Part shown: one piece after another, positions 6,428-13,797 of the stretch
Layout: each line of letters begins with the position of its first letter
How positions within the stretch are numbered: the stretch's first letter is position 1
From: Rickettsiales bacterium
GTDB lineage: Bacteria > Pseudomonadota > Alphaproteobacteria > Rickettsiales > JALZUV01
Length of the DNA: 13,797 bases
Direction: 5' to 3'
NCBI GenBank assembly: GCA_023301245.1
Contig: JALZUV010000100.1
Span: 1-13,797 of the forward strand
Notes under the pieces: generated by a model
Told to the model about the DNA's origin: nothing
The model's input: the letters and a program-made list of their open reading frames with translations, nothing else
Databases searched by the model: none
Program-made: the position numbers and the translations under genes

Positions 6428-7497
6428 TGGCAAAAAGCAAACTTCCCCCTGCAAACTTACTTTCGCGCCGCCTTATATTCTGGCTGCTAGTAATTGTGTT
6501 TTTCTTTGGCTTTATTACGCTAGTAAATAACATTTTATTGCCCTTTGTCTTAGGTATTTTAATCGCCTATTTTCTCGACCCTGTCGCCGATAAATTAGAG
6601 GCATGGGGCTGGTCACGCGGGCTAGCCACCGCCACTATTATCACCTCATTTTTCGCGCTTTTAGTCGTTCTTATACTCGCGCTCGCGCCTACACTGGCGA
6701 AACAAATATCAGGCTTACTGGCCGATATCCCTACTTACATTAATAGGCTACAAGCCATCATTCACGAACAAGTTGGCCGCCTCCCCTTGCCTCTTACTTT
6801 AGACGACACATTCGATGCGAAAAACCTGCTGGGTAATTTTGTTGGCGAAGGCAAAGGCATTGCTAAAGGCATTTTGCAATCGGGCATGCTAATTTTAAAC
6901 CTCGCCTCGTTGCTAGTAATAACCCCTGTGGTGGCCTTTTACTTACTGCGCGATTGGGATATTTTAGTGGCGAAAGTTGATGAGTTATTACCGCGCCAAT
7001 ATGCTGATACTATCCGCACGCAAATCTCTAAGGTTGACGAAACCCTTGCAGGCTTCATTCGCGGGCAATTTAATGTGATGCTTATTCTAGGCGTTTTCTA
7101 CGCCATCGCTCTGCTATTTGCGGGCTTAAAATATGCTGTGATTATTGGCCTGCTTTGCGGCTTCCTTATTATCATCCCCTACATTGGCGCAGCGATTGGT
7201 GGATTACTGGCGACAGGTATCGCCTTTGTTCAGTTTGACGACTGGCAATCAGTGGCCGTGGTGGCTTGTATATTCGTTGCAGGCCAAACGCTTGAGGGCT
7301 ATGCGCTAACGCCAAAACTAGTGGGCGATCGCGTGGGGCTTCACCCTGTTTGGATAATATTTGGTATGCTGGCAGGGGCGAGTTTATTCGGGTTTGTCGG
7401 TATTCTAATTGCTGTACCTGTAACGGCCATCATCGGCGTGTTAGTACGCTTTATGATTGAGCAATATGAAGAAAGCGACTTTTACGAGGGCGCATAA
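6427..7497 (+). CDS. AI-2E family (PerM/TqsA-type) membrane permease
   Basis: 356 residues. It has the AI-2E/PerM layout: two N-terminal membrane helices (around LIFWLLVIVFFFGFITLV and a stretch ending in GILIAYFLDPVADKLE), a third near residue 70, a long soluble segment, then several C-terminal helices with IIPYIGAAIGG, AGQTLEGYALTPKLVG and GLHPVWIIFG. These last motifs are typical of the family. Members are proposed exporters or antiporters; the true substrate of this one cannot be read from sequence. The ATG at 6427 overlaps the upstream stop (TAATG) and is preferred over an in-frame TTG at 6409. It ends in a second TAATG with the next gene. Confidence 0.9.
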   Translation: MAKSKLPPANLLSRRLIFWLLVIVFFFGFITLVNNILLPFVLGILIAYFLDPVADKLEAWGWSRGLATATIITSFFALLVVLILALAPTLAKQISGLLADIPTYINRLQAIIHEQVGRLPLPLTLDDTFDAKNLLGNFVGEGKGIAKGILQSGMLILNLASLLVITPVVAFYLLRDWDILVAKVDELLPRQYADTIRTQISKVDETLAGFIRGQFNVMLILGVFYAIALLFAGLKYAVIIGLLCGFLIIIPYIGAAIGGLLATGIAFVQFDDWQSVAVVACIFVAGQTLEGYALTPKLVGDRVGLHPVWIIFGMLAGASLFGFVGILIAVPVTAIIGVLVRFMIEQYEESDFYEGA

Positions 7498-8168
7498 TGA
7501 ACCAACTGGCTTTTGATATCAGCCTCCCCCCCAACTATAAGGAGGAGGATTTTCTCGTCGCTAAATGCAACCGCGAGGCATGGGCATCGCTACAGCAATG
7601 GGACACAGACGCCCTCAGCTGCGCATTGCTAAAAGGCCCAAAATCTAGCGGCAAAACTCATCTGGCGCACATCTGGGCGCAACGCAATAAAGCCGCTATT
7701 ATTAGTGCCGATAGCTTGATTGAAGAAGACCATCCACAATCATTATTTAAGCAACTGGAAACCACCCATCTTGTCGTTGAAAATGCCGAACAACAAAGCA
7801 ACGAAAAAAGCCTATTTCACCTGCTAAACTTTATGCGTGACACCACGGATTACCGCTTATTACTAACGGTAGATGTCGAGGCATGCTGGGGAGGATTCCC
7901 CCTGCCCGACCTACGTTCACGCTTGCAGGCTCTACCACAAACCGAGATTCAAGAACCTGACGATGCGCTGCTAACTGCCTTGCTAGTAAAAAGCTTCCAA
8001 GATAAGCAGGTGGAAATTTCCCATGCAAGCTTAGGCTATCTATTACCGCGAATTGAACGTAGTTTTCATGGAGTAAAAAACATCATTGAGAAGCTAGACC
8101 AACACGCGATAGCCAAAAAAAGCGCGATAACACGCAGTCTTATTCAGGAAGTATTGACGGAGTCTTAA
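7497..8168 (+). CDS. hdaA: DnaA-related regulator of replication initiation, HdaA/Hda type
   Basis: 223 residues, corresponding to the AAA+ domain of DnaA without the DNA-binding domain. The N-terminal QLAFDI resembles the beta-clamp-binding motif of Hda proteins. Walker A is GPKSSGKTHL (47-56). Walker B reads HLVVENAE (91-98), with Glu where Asp is usual. LPDLRSRL (136-143) carries the box VII arginine and PRIERSFHG the sensor 2 arginine. Hda with the DNA-bound sliding clamp stimulates ATP hydrolysis on DnaA and so prevents re-initiation. The start overlaps the permease stop. The permease-HdaA pairing is widespread in alphaproteobacteria and supports the assignment. Confidence 0.85.
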   Translation: MNQLAFDISLPPNYKEEDFLVAKCNREAWASLQQWDTDALSCALLKGPKSSGKTHLAHIWAQRNKAAIISADSLIEEDHPQSLFKQLETTHLVVENAEQQSNEKSLFHLLNFMRDTTDYRLLLTVDVEACWGGFPLPDLRSRLQALPQTEIQEPDDALLTALLVKSFQDKQVEISHASLGYLLPRIERSFHGVKNIIEKLDQHAIAKKSAITRSLIQEVLTES

Positions 8169-8191
8169 GTTTCTGTGACTAATGTTAGCCT

Positions 8192-8707
8192 ATGGTTGAT
8201 ATTGCATCTTATTTAAAGCACATCAGTATTTTAATTGCCGACCCTGATGAAAAAATCAGACGGCTCGTAAAAGACGTGTTAGCGCAAGCAGGCTTTACCA
8301 ATGTAATGTTGACGGATTGCGGCGAAAAAGCCATTGAATATATTCGTGAAAATGACACTGACTTGCTTATTACTGACTGGCGCATGTCACCTATCAACGG
8401 CATTCAATTGACCGAATATCTACGTAAGCACGCCTCTTCGCCCACCCCCTATTTGCCTATTATTATGCTAACTGGCAAAGCAGAACATAATGATGTTTCT
8501 ACCGCCCGCGATACTGGGGTGACCGAGTTTTTAGTAAAACCCTTTACCGCTAAAGCACTCTACCAACGGTTAGTGATGGTAATTGAAAACCCGCGCAGCT
8601 TTATTATTGCACAAGATTATGCAGGCCCTAACCGCCGCCGCCGCACCGATATCCCCCCCAATGGCGAAGATCGCCGCATTACCCCTCCTGTAAATGATGA
8701 GTTTTAA
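8192..8707 (+). CDS. Single-domain response regulator with basic C-terminal tail
   Basis: 171 residues. A CheY-like receiver spans about residues 10-132: acidic pair D17 and D19, phospho-acceptor D62 in LLITDWRM, T94 in IMLTGKA, and K116 in FLVKPF. All key residues are present, so it should be phosphorylated. No DNA-binding or enzyme domain follows, only a tail with PNRRRRTD and GEDRR, suggesting action through protein contacts. It lies 23 bases after the HdaA-like gene and 2 bases before the next gene, which carries an Hpt-like motif; the two may work as a pair. No clear Shine-Dalgarno is present. The cognate kinase is not identified here; a sensor protein begins at 12862. Confidence 0.9.
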   Translation: MVDIASYLKHISILIADPDEKIRRLVKDVLAQAGFTNVMLTDCGEKAIEYIRENDTDLLITDWRMSPINGIQLTEYLRKHASSPTPYLPIIMLTGKAEHNDVSTARDTGVTEFLVKPFTAKALYQRLVMVIENPRSFIIAQDYAGPNRRRRTDIPPNGEDRRITPPVNDEF

Positions 8708-8709
8708 CG

Positions 8710-9198
8710 ATGACTGATACCCCTCCAGCAAAAATGGTGCAGCCACCGAATAAGATTAAGCAAAAGCTTGGCCCCGCCGTTAATGTGCGCGACCTACTAA
8801 AGCCAGAAGCTGTCAATAAGGCGCAAGCAACAATTGATTCAAAGCGTGATGAGTTCCTTCTATGGGCGGCCGAAGATCTTAATGCATTGTCGAAACATTT
8901 GCAGGACTTAAAATCGAAGCCACTAACAACCGAACTGTTAGAAAATATCGTACATTGTGGCGAGCATTTACGCGATAGAGGCGGTACATTCGGCTATGAT
9001 CTTGTCTCTCAAATTGCCAAATCGATGGTGAATTATTGCTTTACCATTCACTCACCTGCCGAACATCACTTGATAGTGATTGAAAAACATATTGAAGGTT
9101 TAAGAACTGTCCTAAGCGAAAAGGTAGAAGGCACAGGCGGCATAATAGGCGCCGAACTTCTTAAAGGCCTCACTTCGCTCACTGTAAAATATACTTAA
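8710..9198 (+). CDS. Helical protein with degraded Hpt-like motif, unknown function
   Basis: 162 residues, probably all alpha-helical after a proline-rich start. The segment VHCGEHLRDRGGTFGYDLVS (81-100) resembles the phospho-histidine motif of Hpt domains (HDxKGxxGTFGY in bacterial Hpt proteins). Aligned on GGTFGY, the acceptor position is Glu85, with His86 one residue late and Asp89 in place of the usual Gly. Further histidines (H119, H120, H127) lie in the next helices. It could be a phosphotransfer protein with a shifted His or a non-phosphorylated binding partner of the upstream response regulator. Position 2 bases after that regulator supports a link. I do not recognise a named family. 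Confidence 0.7.
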   Translation: MTDTPPAKMVQPPNKIKQKLGPAVNVRDLLKPEAVNKAQATIDSKRDEFLLWAAEDLNALSKHLQDLKSKPLTTELLENIVHCGEHLRDRGGTFGYDLVSQIAKSMVNYCFTIHSPAEHHLIVIEKHIEGLRTVLSEKVEGTGGIIGAELLKGLTSLTVKYT

Positions 9199-9207
9199 GC
9201 GAACCTT

Positions 9208-9657
9208 ATGCAAATTCAATTTTATCATCTTATTAGCTCAGGTTACGAGCGTGCTTTACCACCCTTAGCGCAAAAAGCGCTGCAGGCTGACTATCGCTTA
9301 CATGTAAAATTAAGCAGCAAAGAAGCAGTCAAAAAACTAGATGATTGGTTATGGAACTACGACCCCGATAGCTTTCTTCCCCACGGCGCTGAGGGAGGTG
9401 AAAATGAAGCTGAACATCCCATCTTTTTAAGCACAGAAATGACGCTAAAAAATGACGCTAATTTATTAGTCATTACCGATGGCACTTTTGTAGAAGAAAC
9501 AGCTGAAAAATTAGAGCGTGCTTTAGACCTGTTCGATGGCAACGATGAAACCATCGTGCAAGCCGCACGCGACCGCTGGCGACGCTATAAAGAATTAGGA
9601 TACGAACTCACCTATTGGCAGCAGCAACAAAATGGTGGCTGGAAAAAAGCCGCTTAA
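9208..9657 (+). CDS. holC: DNA polymerase III chi subunit HolC
   Basis: 149 residues. Family landmarks are the N-terminal FYHL (6-8 region), ALPPLAQKAL, the motif DDWLWNYDPDSFLPHG (45-60), HPIFLSTE, LLVITDGTFVEE and the C-terminal ARDRWRRYKELGYE followed by WKKA. Chi is an accessory subunit of the clamp-loader complex that links it to single-stranded DNA-binding protein at the replication fork. It closes a rightward run after the regulator pair and meets the next leftward gene tail to tail, the two stops overlapping in TTAA. Confidence 0.9.
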   Translation: MQIQFYHLISSGYERALPPLAQKALQADYRLHVKLSSKEAVKKLDDWLWNYDPDSFLPHGAEGGENEAEHPIFLSTEMTLKNDANLLVITDGTFVEETAEKLERALDLFDGNDETIVQAARDRWRRYKELGYELTYWQQQQNGGWKKAA

Positions 9658-10607
9658 TTCGCAGGTTTTTTACCGTAGAATAAATCTTCCAACTCGCTAT
9701 TAGAAGGCGGAAAATAAGGAATCTTTTCCTCTTCATAAGTCGGTGCAGGTGCTATTTCTTCTACTGTTACTGCTGGCACTTCTACAGCCTCTTCTTCGAC
9801 TATTTGACGGGTATAGCGAAGCTTTTTCACCATGCGAAAAATACTACGATATTTCTTTTGTTTCTTTTCAGGCAGTGTGTCGTAAGAACGCTGCATACCA
9901 TTAACTTGCTGCTCAAATTGCGGACGCATTCCGCTATCAGCAAAATATTTCGCCATGACCGAAAACCATAAGAACCGTTCGAAATCATCCATACCTATCG
10001 GCAAGGCAATACGTTCATATTTGCCCTCACCTGTAAACACATCAAACTCTAGTTCGGTGAGCGCATAGAAGGCTTTCTTGCGCACCTTCTCTTCGTCTAT
10101 ACCGCGCAACTGGTCGATTAATTGATATATTTGCGCTCGACTAGCTTTAGCAAAGCGCTTTACATAACGGCCAATTTCGCTGGCATATTTATCTTTGGCC
10201 ATATTGGGCAATAAGCGTGCATCAAGCGATTGCTGGATCAACAGTTGGCTACCAGCTTTGTCGTCGCTTTCGGCCTGCAATTCTAAAACCGAAATAACAG
10301 CCGATAGCGCCCGCCAAACTGGCTTTAACCCTAGGGATGACTTCATGGCTTTTTCAAAATGTGTGGCCGCGCGATTCTGCATTTTCAATTGATAAAAAGC
10401 ATCGCCTAAAAAGCGCCCATGGTTGATTCGCTCAATCGGGTCGCTGATGAAGCTTCCGCGCTTCACGGCTTCTTCTAGCAAGCTTTGCGCCGAGGTTTCG
10501 CGGCCATCTTCAATCATCTCCAGTGCATCTTGGCGCCAATTAGGCGTGTAAAATTGCGCCCATGCAAAACTGGGAAGCAATAAGATAATAAAAATGAGTG
10601 AACGCAT
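9654..10607 (-). CDS. Exported helical-repeat protein, unknown function
   Basis: 317 residues from ATG at 10607. An upstream in-frame start at 10679 would add 24 residues before an evident signal peptide (MRSLIFIILLLPSFAWAQ), so the inner ATG is preferred. After cleavage, probably behind AWA, the mature protein is largely helical: ALEMIEDGRETSAQSLLEEA and AFYQLKMQNRAATHFEKAMK look like TPR-type helix pairs, but no strict TPR consensus holds. The C-terminus is acidic and proline-rich (EEEAVEVPAVTVEEIAPAP). It may be a periplasmic scaffold or adaptor; no function is claimed. It lies 37 bases after the leftward gene at 10645-11103. Confidence 0.65.
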   Translation of the reverse strand: MRSLIFIILLLPSFAWAQFYTPNWRQDALEMIEDGRETSAQSLLEEAVKRGSFISDPIERINHGRFLGDAFYQLKMQNRAATHFEKAMKSSLGLKPVWRALSAVISVLELQAESDDKAGSQLLIQQSLDARLLPNMAKDKYASEIGRYVKRFAKASRAQIYQLIDQLRGIDEEKVRKKAFYALTELEFDVFTGEGKYERIALPIGMDDFERFLWFSVMAKYFADSGMRPQFEQQVNGMQRSYDTLPEKKQKKYRSIFRMVKKLRYTRQIVEEEAVEVPAVTVEEIAPAPTYEEEKIPYFPPSNSELEDLFYGKKPAN

Positions 10608-10644
10608 TAAATGATAATAGCTTATCTGGCGTAAAAAATGAAAT

Positions 10645-11103
10645 TTAAACGCTACGTGAGTTTTGCATTTTCTTATCACGCAGCATGCTTACTTTTACGC
10701 GACGCGTATTTTCGCGTAATTCAGAAATTTCTTTTTGCAGTTGTGCATAACGCTCTTGCAACAATGCTGCATATCGTACTGGTGGAAAACTTTTATTCTC
10801 AATTTGACTGCGCAATTGCTTTAGGCCATCAAAGTCGCCTTTTGTGTAGAGATTATTTGCCCGTTTTTGCCAAATTTCTGCGAGGCTTCGGTTCACTTCT
10901 GCCGCGCAATATTCGCTACACTCACGATAGATAGTTTTTTGTTTTGCATATTTGATAGATTTCCACGATTCCACCTCGCCTGCGCTTTGCACGCGCTTGG
11001 CTTCTTTCTCGTGGACCATAGCAAAATGCCGCAAATAAGCATGATGACTTTCCACCAGCTCTTCAAGCATCTGTATTTCCACTATTTGTGGGGTTTTAAT
11101 CAT
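10645..11103 (-). CDS. Charged coiled-coil-like protein, unknown function
   Basis: 152 residues. The chosen ATG at 11103 has AGAAGGA 5 bases upstream; the longer frame from 11151 lacks a site and starts with an odd CCCRR segment. The protein is soluble, rich in Glu, Lys and Arg, and predicted by eye to be long helices, for example LLQERYAQLQKEISELREN near the C-terminus. Two cysteines sit in RECSEYCAAEV. I do not recognise the family. It may be co-transcribed with the exported protein downstream. A hairpin with a T-run lies just before its ribosome site. Confidence 0.6.
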   Translation of the reverse strand: MIKTPQIVEIQMLEELVESHHAYLRHFAMVHEKEAKRVQSAGEVESWKSIKYAKQKTIYRECSEYCAAEVNRSLAEIWQKRANNLYTKGDFDGLKQLRSQIENKSFPPVRYAALLQERYAQLQKEISELRENTRRVKVSMLRDKKMQNSRSV

Positions 11104-11125
11104 ACGTATCCTTCTGCAACAACAG

Positions 11126-11173
11126 AAAAACACACTGCGGTTTATTAACAAAACCTAAACGCACAACCGCAGT
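11126..11173 (-). terminator. Hairpin with T-run after comM, possible terminator or attenuator
   Basis: On the minus strand, ACTGCGGTT (11173-11165) and AACCGCAGT (11142-11134) form a perfect 9-base stem with a 22-base loop, followed by GTGTTTTTC. It lies about 45 bases after the comM stop and about 25 bases before the next gene's ATG. The long loop is unusual for a terminator, so attenuation of the downstream gene is also possible. Confidence 0.45.
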
Positions 11174-11197
11174 AGATAAGATTTATTTTTTATTTTT

Positions 11198-11219
11198 AGC
11201 GTGACCTTACTGTCGCGCT
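11198..11219. repeat. Short hairpin at the comM stop codon
   Basis: AGCGTGAC (11198-11205) and GTCGCGCT (11212-11219) pair at 7 of 8 positions (one G-T wobble) with a 6-base loop. The minus strand continues with an A-rich run, not a T-run, so it is not a classical terminator there. It could protect the comM mRNA 3' end. Confidence 0.35.
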
Positions 11220-12703
11220 TAACGCTGTCGGTAAGCCAGCGCCTCACTTAAGTGGCTAACGTCAACATCGTCATTGGCCGCCAAATCGGCGATGGTACGC
11301 GCCACTCGCAATACACGAGTTAACCCGCGCATCGACAAACCAAACTGGTGCGTCGCCTTTTCTAGCAACGCCTTGCATTCAGCATTTTGGGTGATGGTTT
11401 CAAATAATCCGTCACCTGCTAGACGTGCGTTAATAATATTACCACGCGCCATTTGGCGCTGGCGGGCATCATTCACACGCTGGGCGACCACTTCGCTGCT
11501 TTCGGCCTTGGCGGTTTCAAAGGCGGCAAGAGTTGGCACCGCAGGCACATCCATGTGCAAATCAATTCTATCAAGCAACGGGCCTGATAGTTTCGATTGG
11601 TAATCATCGCCACAACGCGGCGCTTTGTTGCAAGCGCGGGCAGCGTCGCCCAAATATCCGCAGCGGCAAGGGTTCATCGCCGCAATAAGTTGAAACTCTG
11701 CTGGGTAGGTCACATGCGCCTGCGCGCGCGCAACAGATACCGTGCCGAGCTCCAGCGGTTGACGCAACGCCTCAAGCACCCCACGGGGGAATTCTGGCAG
11801 TTCATCTAAAAATAATACGCCATGGTGCGAAAGCGAAATTTCGCCAGGTAAAGCTTTCCGCCCCCCACCGACCATCGCCGCCATTGAGCTAGAATGATGA
11901 GGGTCACGAAACGGGCGACGTTGCTGCAACTTACCTTGCTTAAGCTTACCCGAAATACTTTGAATCATGCTGGTTTGCAGCATCTCTTGTGCTGTCATTG
12001 GCGGTAAAATACTTGGTAAACAAGCCGCTAACATCGACTTGCCCGCTCCAGGAGGGCCACACATAAGTAAGTTATGCCCGCCCGCTGCGGCAATTTCTAA
12101 TACACGTTTCGCTGTTTCCTGCCCGCGCACTTCGCTTAAGTCGACCTTAATATGGGGCCTTGGCAGCGCTTCCGTTTGCGGAGGGCTTAGCACTTGAGTG
12201 CCTTTAAAATGGTTGATGAGTGCCAGCAAATGCTGCGGCGCCAATATACCAATTTGCCCTGCCCATGCGGCTTCTGCTCCATTATCCTGCGGGCAAATAA
12301 GGCCATAATCTTTGGCACTTGCGCCCATTGCAGCAGGTAGCACGCCATTGACGGCTTGAATATGCCCATCAAGCGCTAATTCGCCCAACACATAATAATG
12401 CTCTAACGAATCAGATGGAATCACCGCCATTGCAGCCAATAAAGCGAGCGCAATCGGCAAATCAAAATGGCTGCCCTCTTTAGCCAAATTGGCAGGAGCA
12501 AGGTTGATAGTAATGCGCTTTGCCGGCAGGCTTAAGCCCAGCGCTTGTATAGCAGCACGCACACGCTCGCGCGATTCGGCCACGGCTTTATCTGGCAGCC
12601 CAACCACGGTGAATGCAGGCAAACCAGAGCTTACTTGTGCTTGCACCTCGACGGGTACAACATCAACCCCTTGAAAGGCGACTGTATAACAACGTGAAAC
12701 CAT
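11219..12703 (-). CDS. comM: ComM/YifB family Mg-chelatase-like AAA+ ATPase
   Basis: 494 residues, the usual length. ComM is a hexameric helicase that drives branch migration of incoming DNA during natural transformation (known from Vibrio and Haemophilus); it is also kept in species not known to be competent. Residues 1-170 are the N-terminal domain (SGLPAFTVVGLPDKAVAESR). Walker A is GPPGAGKS (216-223), Walker B VLFLDE (296-301), followed by a cysteine-rich NPCRCGYLGD...CNKAPRCGDDY segment, SGPLLDRIDLHMDVP, and a C-terminal SMRGLTRVLRVARTIADL region. All motifs are intact. It stands alone, divergent from the sensor gene at 12862. Direct repeats lie just upstream of its start. Confidence 0.95.
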   Translation of the reverse strand: MVSRCYTVAFQGVDVVPVEVQAQVSSGLPAFTVVGLPDKAVAESRERVRAAIQALGLSLPAKRITINLAPANLAKEGSHFDLPIALALLAAMAVIPSDSLEHYYVLGELALDGHIQAVNGVLPAAMGASAKDYGLICPQDNGAEAAWAGQIGILAPQHLLALINHFKGTQVLSPPQTEALPRPHIKVDLSEVRGQETAKRVLEIAAAGGHNLLMCGPPGAGKSMLAACLPSILPPMTAQEMLQTSMIQSISGKLKQGKLQQRRPFRDPHHSSSMAAMVGGGRKALPGEISLSHHGVLFLDELPEFPRGVLEALRQPLELGTVSVARAQAHVTYPAEFQLIAAMNPCRCGYLGDAARACNKAPRCGDDYQSKLSGPLLDRIDLHMDVPAVPTLAAFETAKAESSEVVAQRVNDARQRQMARGNIINARLAGDGLFETITQNAECKALLEKATHQFGLSMRGLTRVLRVARTIADLAANDDVDVSHLSEALAYRQR

Positions 12704-12711
12704 AGATTGTG

Positions 12712-12736
12712 TTTAGGCGATAAGCCCTTTAGGCGA
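12712..12736. repeat. Two 9-base direct repeats upstream of comM
   Basis: TTTAGGCGA occurs at 12712-12720 and 12728-12736, 16 bases apart start to start, beginning 9 bases before the comM start codon at 12703. The placement would suit a regulator binding site or a chance duplication in the leader. No promoter for comM could be assigned with confidence in the 158-base divergent gap. Confidence 0.35.
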
Positions 12737-12861
12737 CAGTAAAAAGTTCTGGAAAGGCTTGTATTTTCTCGCGAACCCTTTAAACGTAACCAAACTTTAA
12801 CAATTTAGATTGAAACCGTTAACCTTTTCGTCATCGTTAGACGTTATATTCTATATTATAC

Positions 12862-13797
12862 ATGAGCGCTATTACACGCATACCAAGAGTACGGAGTTTA
12901 ATTCTCTTTAGCTCAATCATCATGCTACTCTTCAGTGGCATTATCGCCTATCAGGCGTTGCAAAGCTATAATGACACACTTAAAGATAGCAAAAGCTATG
13001 CGGAAAAGCTCACCCATATTCTTTCTGACCATACAGAGCTCACCTTCATCGCAGCCGATTTAACCTTACGCCGCGTCGTAGAGCGTAATTATTTTAACGA
13101 CCTTTTCGGTGGCAACATTCCCGAAGATTTAATGCATAACATCCGTAAATGGGTTGATGAAACGCCGCAAATTGCTGCCATGCTAGTGATTGACGAAAAA
13201 GGCCGAGGGCTTTTAGGGGCACATAAAAAAGGCTATGAAAATTGGGTCGATTATAAAAGACTCGACTTTGAACGGGCTACTTTCTTCCAAAAAATGCGCG
13301 TATTAAGCGATAGGTATTTTTGGATTAGCCGCCTAAAAGGGCACGATGATGGCGCAACAGATTTAATTATTATCAGCCGCCGCATCAGCAAAATTGACGG
13401 TGAATTTGGCGGATTAGTCGTCGCCGCAATTGATCCAATGTATTTTACTGAATTCTTCAAATCGATTCAAAATTACGATTTCAGCCAAATGCAAATCTCG
13501 ATAGGCGATGGCACCGTGCTACTCGAAGGCCCTCAAGAATCCGATGCTATTAAAGTAAGCGACATAACAAAACGACTTGGCAAACCACTAACGGCTAAAA
13601 CGGGCATCATTAAAGATGGCGTTAATAACCTTGTTTACTCCACCAACACCTTGCGTAACCTGCCCCTTACCCTAACCGTAGTGCTTGATGAGCGCGATTT
13701 TCTCGCCAGCTGGTGGGATTTACGCAGTAAAGATTTCAGCTTCCTCGCTATCTTCTTAATTTTCGGTTCTATCCTGTCATTTTTCGCCATTACGATG
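12862..13797 (+). CDS. Membrane sensor protein with periplasmic Cache-type domain, N-terminal part
   Basis: 312 codons are open to the window end; the gene is cut. A first membrane helix spans about residues 13-32 (LILFSSIIMLLFSG...), then about 255 periplasmic residues and a second helix in the last 20 residues (FSFLAIFLIFGSILSFFAIT). The outer part begins with a long helix (TELTFIAADLTLRRVVERN) and holds two PAS-like halves: AAMLVIDEKGRGLL, then IIISRRISKIDGEFGGLVVAAI and a second MQISIGDGTVLL. This is the arrangement of double-Cache (dCache) sensors. The output domain is outside the window; a diguanylate cyclase (GGDEF) or histidine kinase is most likely. The ATG has no Shine-Dalgarno; TATATTATA ends 1 base before CATG. 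Confidence 0.8.
   Translation, partial: MSAITRIPRVRSLILFSSIIMLLFSGIIAYQALQSYNDTLKDSKSYAEKLTHILSDHTELTFIAADLTLRRVVERNYFNDLFGGNIPEDLMHNIRKWVDETPQIAAMLVIDEKGRGLLGAHKKGYENWVDYKRLDFERATFFQKMRVLSDRYFWISRLKGHDDGATDLIIISRRISKIDGEFGGLVVAAIDPMYFTEFFKSIQNYDFSQMQISIGDGTVLLEGPQESDAIKVSDITKRLGKPLTAKTGIIKDGVNNLVYSTNTLRNLPLTLTVVLDERDFLASWWDLRSKDFSFLAIFLIFGSILSFFAITM

Noticed and set aside
10608..10679. N-terminal extension of the exported protein gene
   Set aside because: It would bury a clear signal peptide 24 residues in and overlap the upstream gene without a ribosome site.

Overview
The window looks like chromosomal DNA of an alphaproteobacterium of moderate G+C. The main reason is the block purM-purN read leftward, divergent from a DUF2066 protein, a PerM/AI-2E permease and a short DnaA-like protein (HdaA/Hda type), together with holC, comM and a single-domain response regulator. 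I cannot name a genus from the sequence. No tRNA, rRNA, CRISPR array, transposase or site-specific recombinase gene was seen.

Layout. 1-288: 5' end of an argD-type aminotransferase, read leftward. 400-1149: a type IV prepilin-like protein, rightward. 1146-1304: a mosaic of two gene remnants, a duplicated 3' end of rlmH (leftward) joined to the 3' end of an RTX-protease-type gene (rightward). 1408-2931: an intact RTX protein of the serralysin (M10B) type. 2972-3250: a doubtful small ORF. 3216-5285: purM-purN-rlmH, overlapping and leftward. 5348-8168: DUF2066 protein, PerM-type permease and HdaA-like protein, rightward, coupled by two TAATG stop/start overlaps. 8192-9657: response regulator, a helical protein with a degraded Hpt-like motif, and holC. 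9654-11103: two unrecognised leftward genes, one exported and helical, one charged and coiled-coil-like. 11219-12703: comM, leftward. 12862-13797: N-terminal sensor part of a membrane signalling protein, rightward, cut by the window edge.

How the genes relate. Most of the window is housekeeping: purine synthesis (purM, purN), ribosome methylation (rlmH), replication control and clamp loading (HdaA-like, holC), and DNA uptake recombination (comM). The accessory part is about 2 kb between the prepilin gene and rlmH. The simplest reading is that the prepilin gene once met rlmH tail to tail, sharing a TTAA stop overlap as at 9654-9657. A segment carrying RTX protease DNA then came in at the rlmH 3' end. 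It left the old rlmH tail beside the prepilin gene and supplied a second, about 29% different tail to the working rlmH. This resembles the outcome of integration at the rlmH 3' end in staphylococcal SCC elements. No recombinase is present, so recombination of incoming DNA anchored in rlmH is at least as likely.

The protease has the zinc motif HEIGHAVGIDH but a glutamine where the Met-turn methionine is expected, and an N-terminal CxxC plus alternating-histidine segment. These, and the remnant mosaic, are the most unusual parts of the window.
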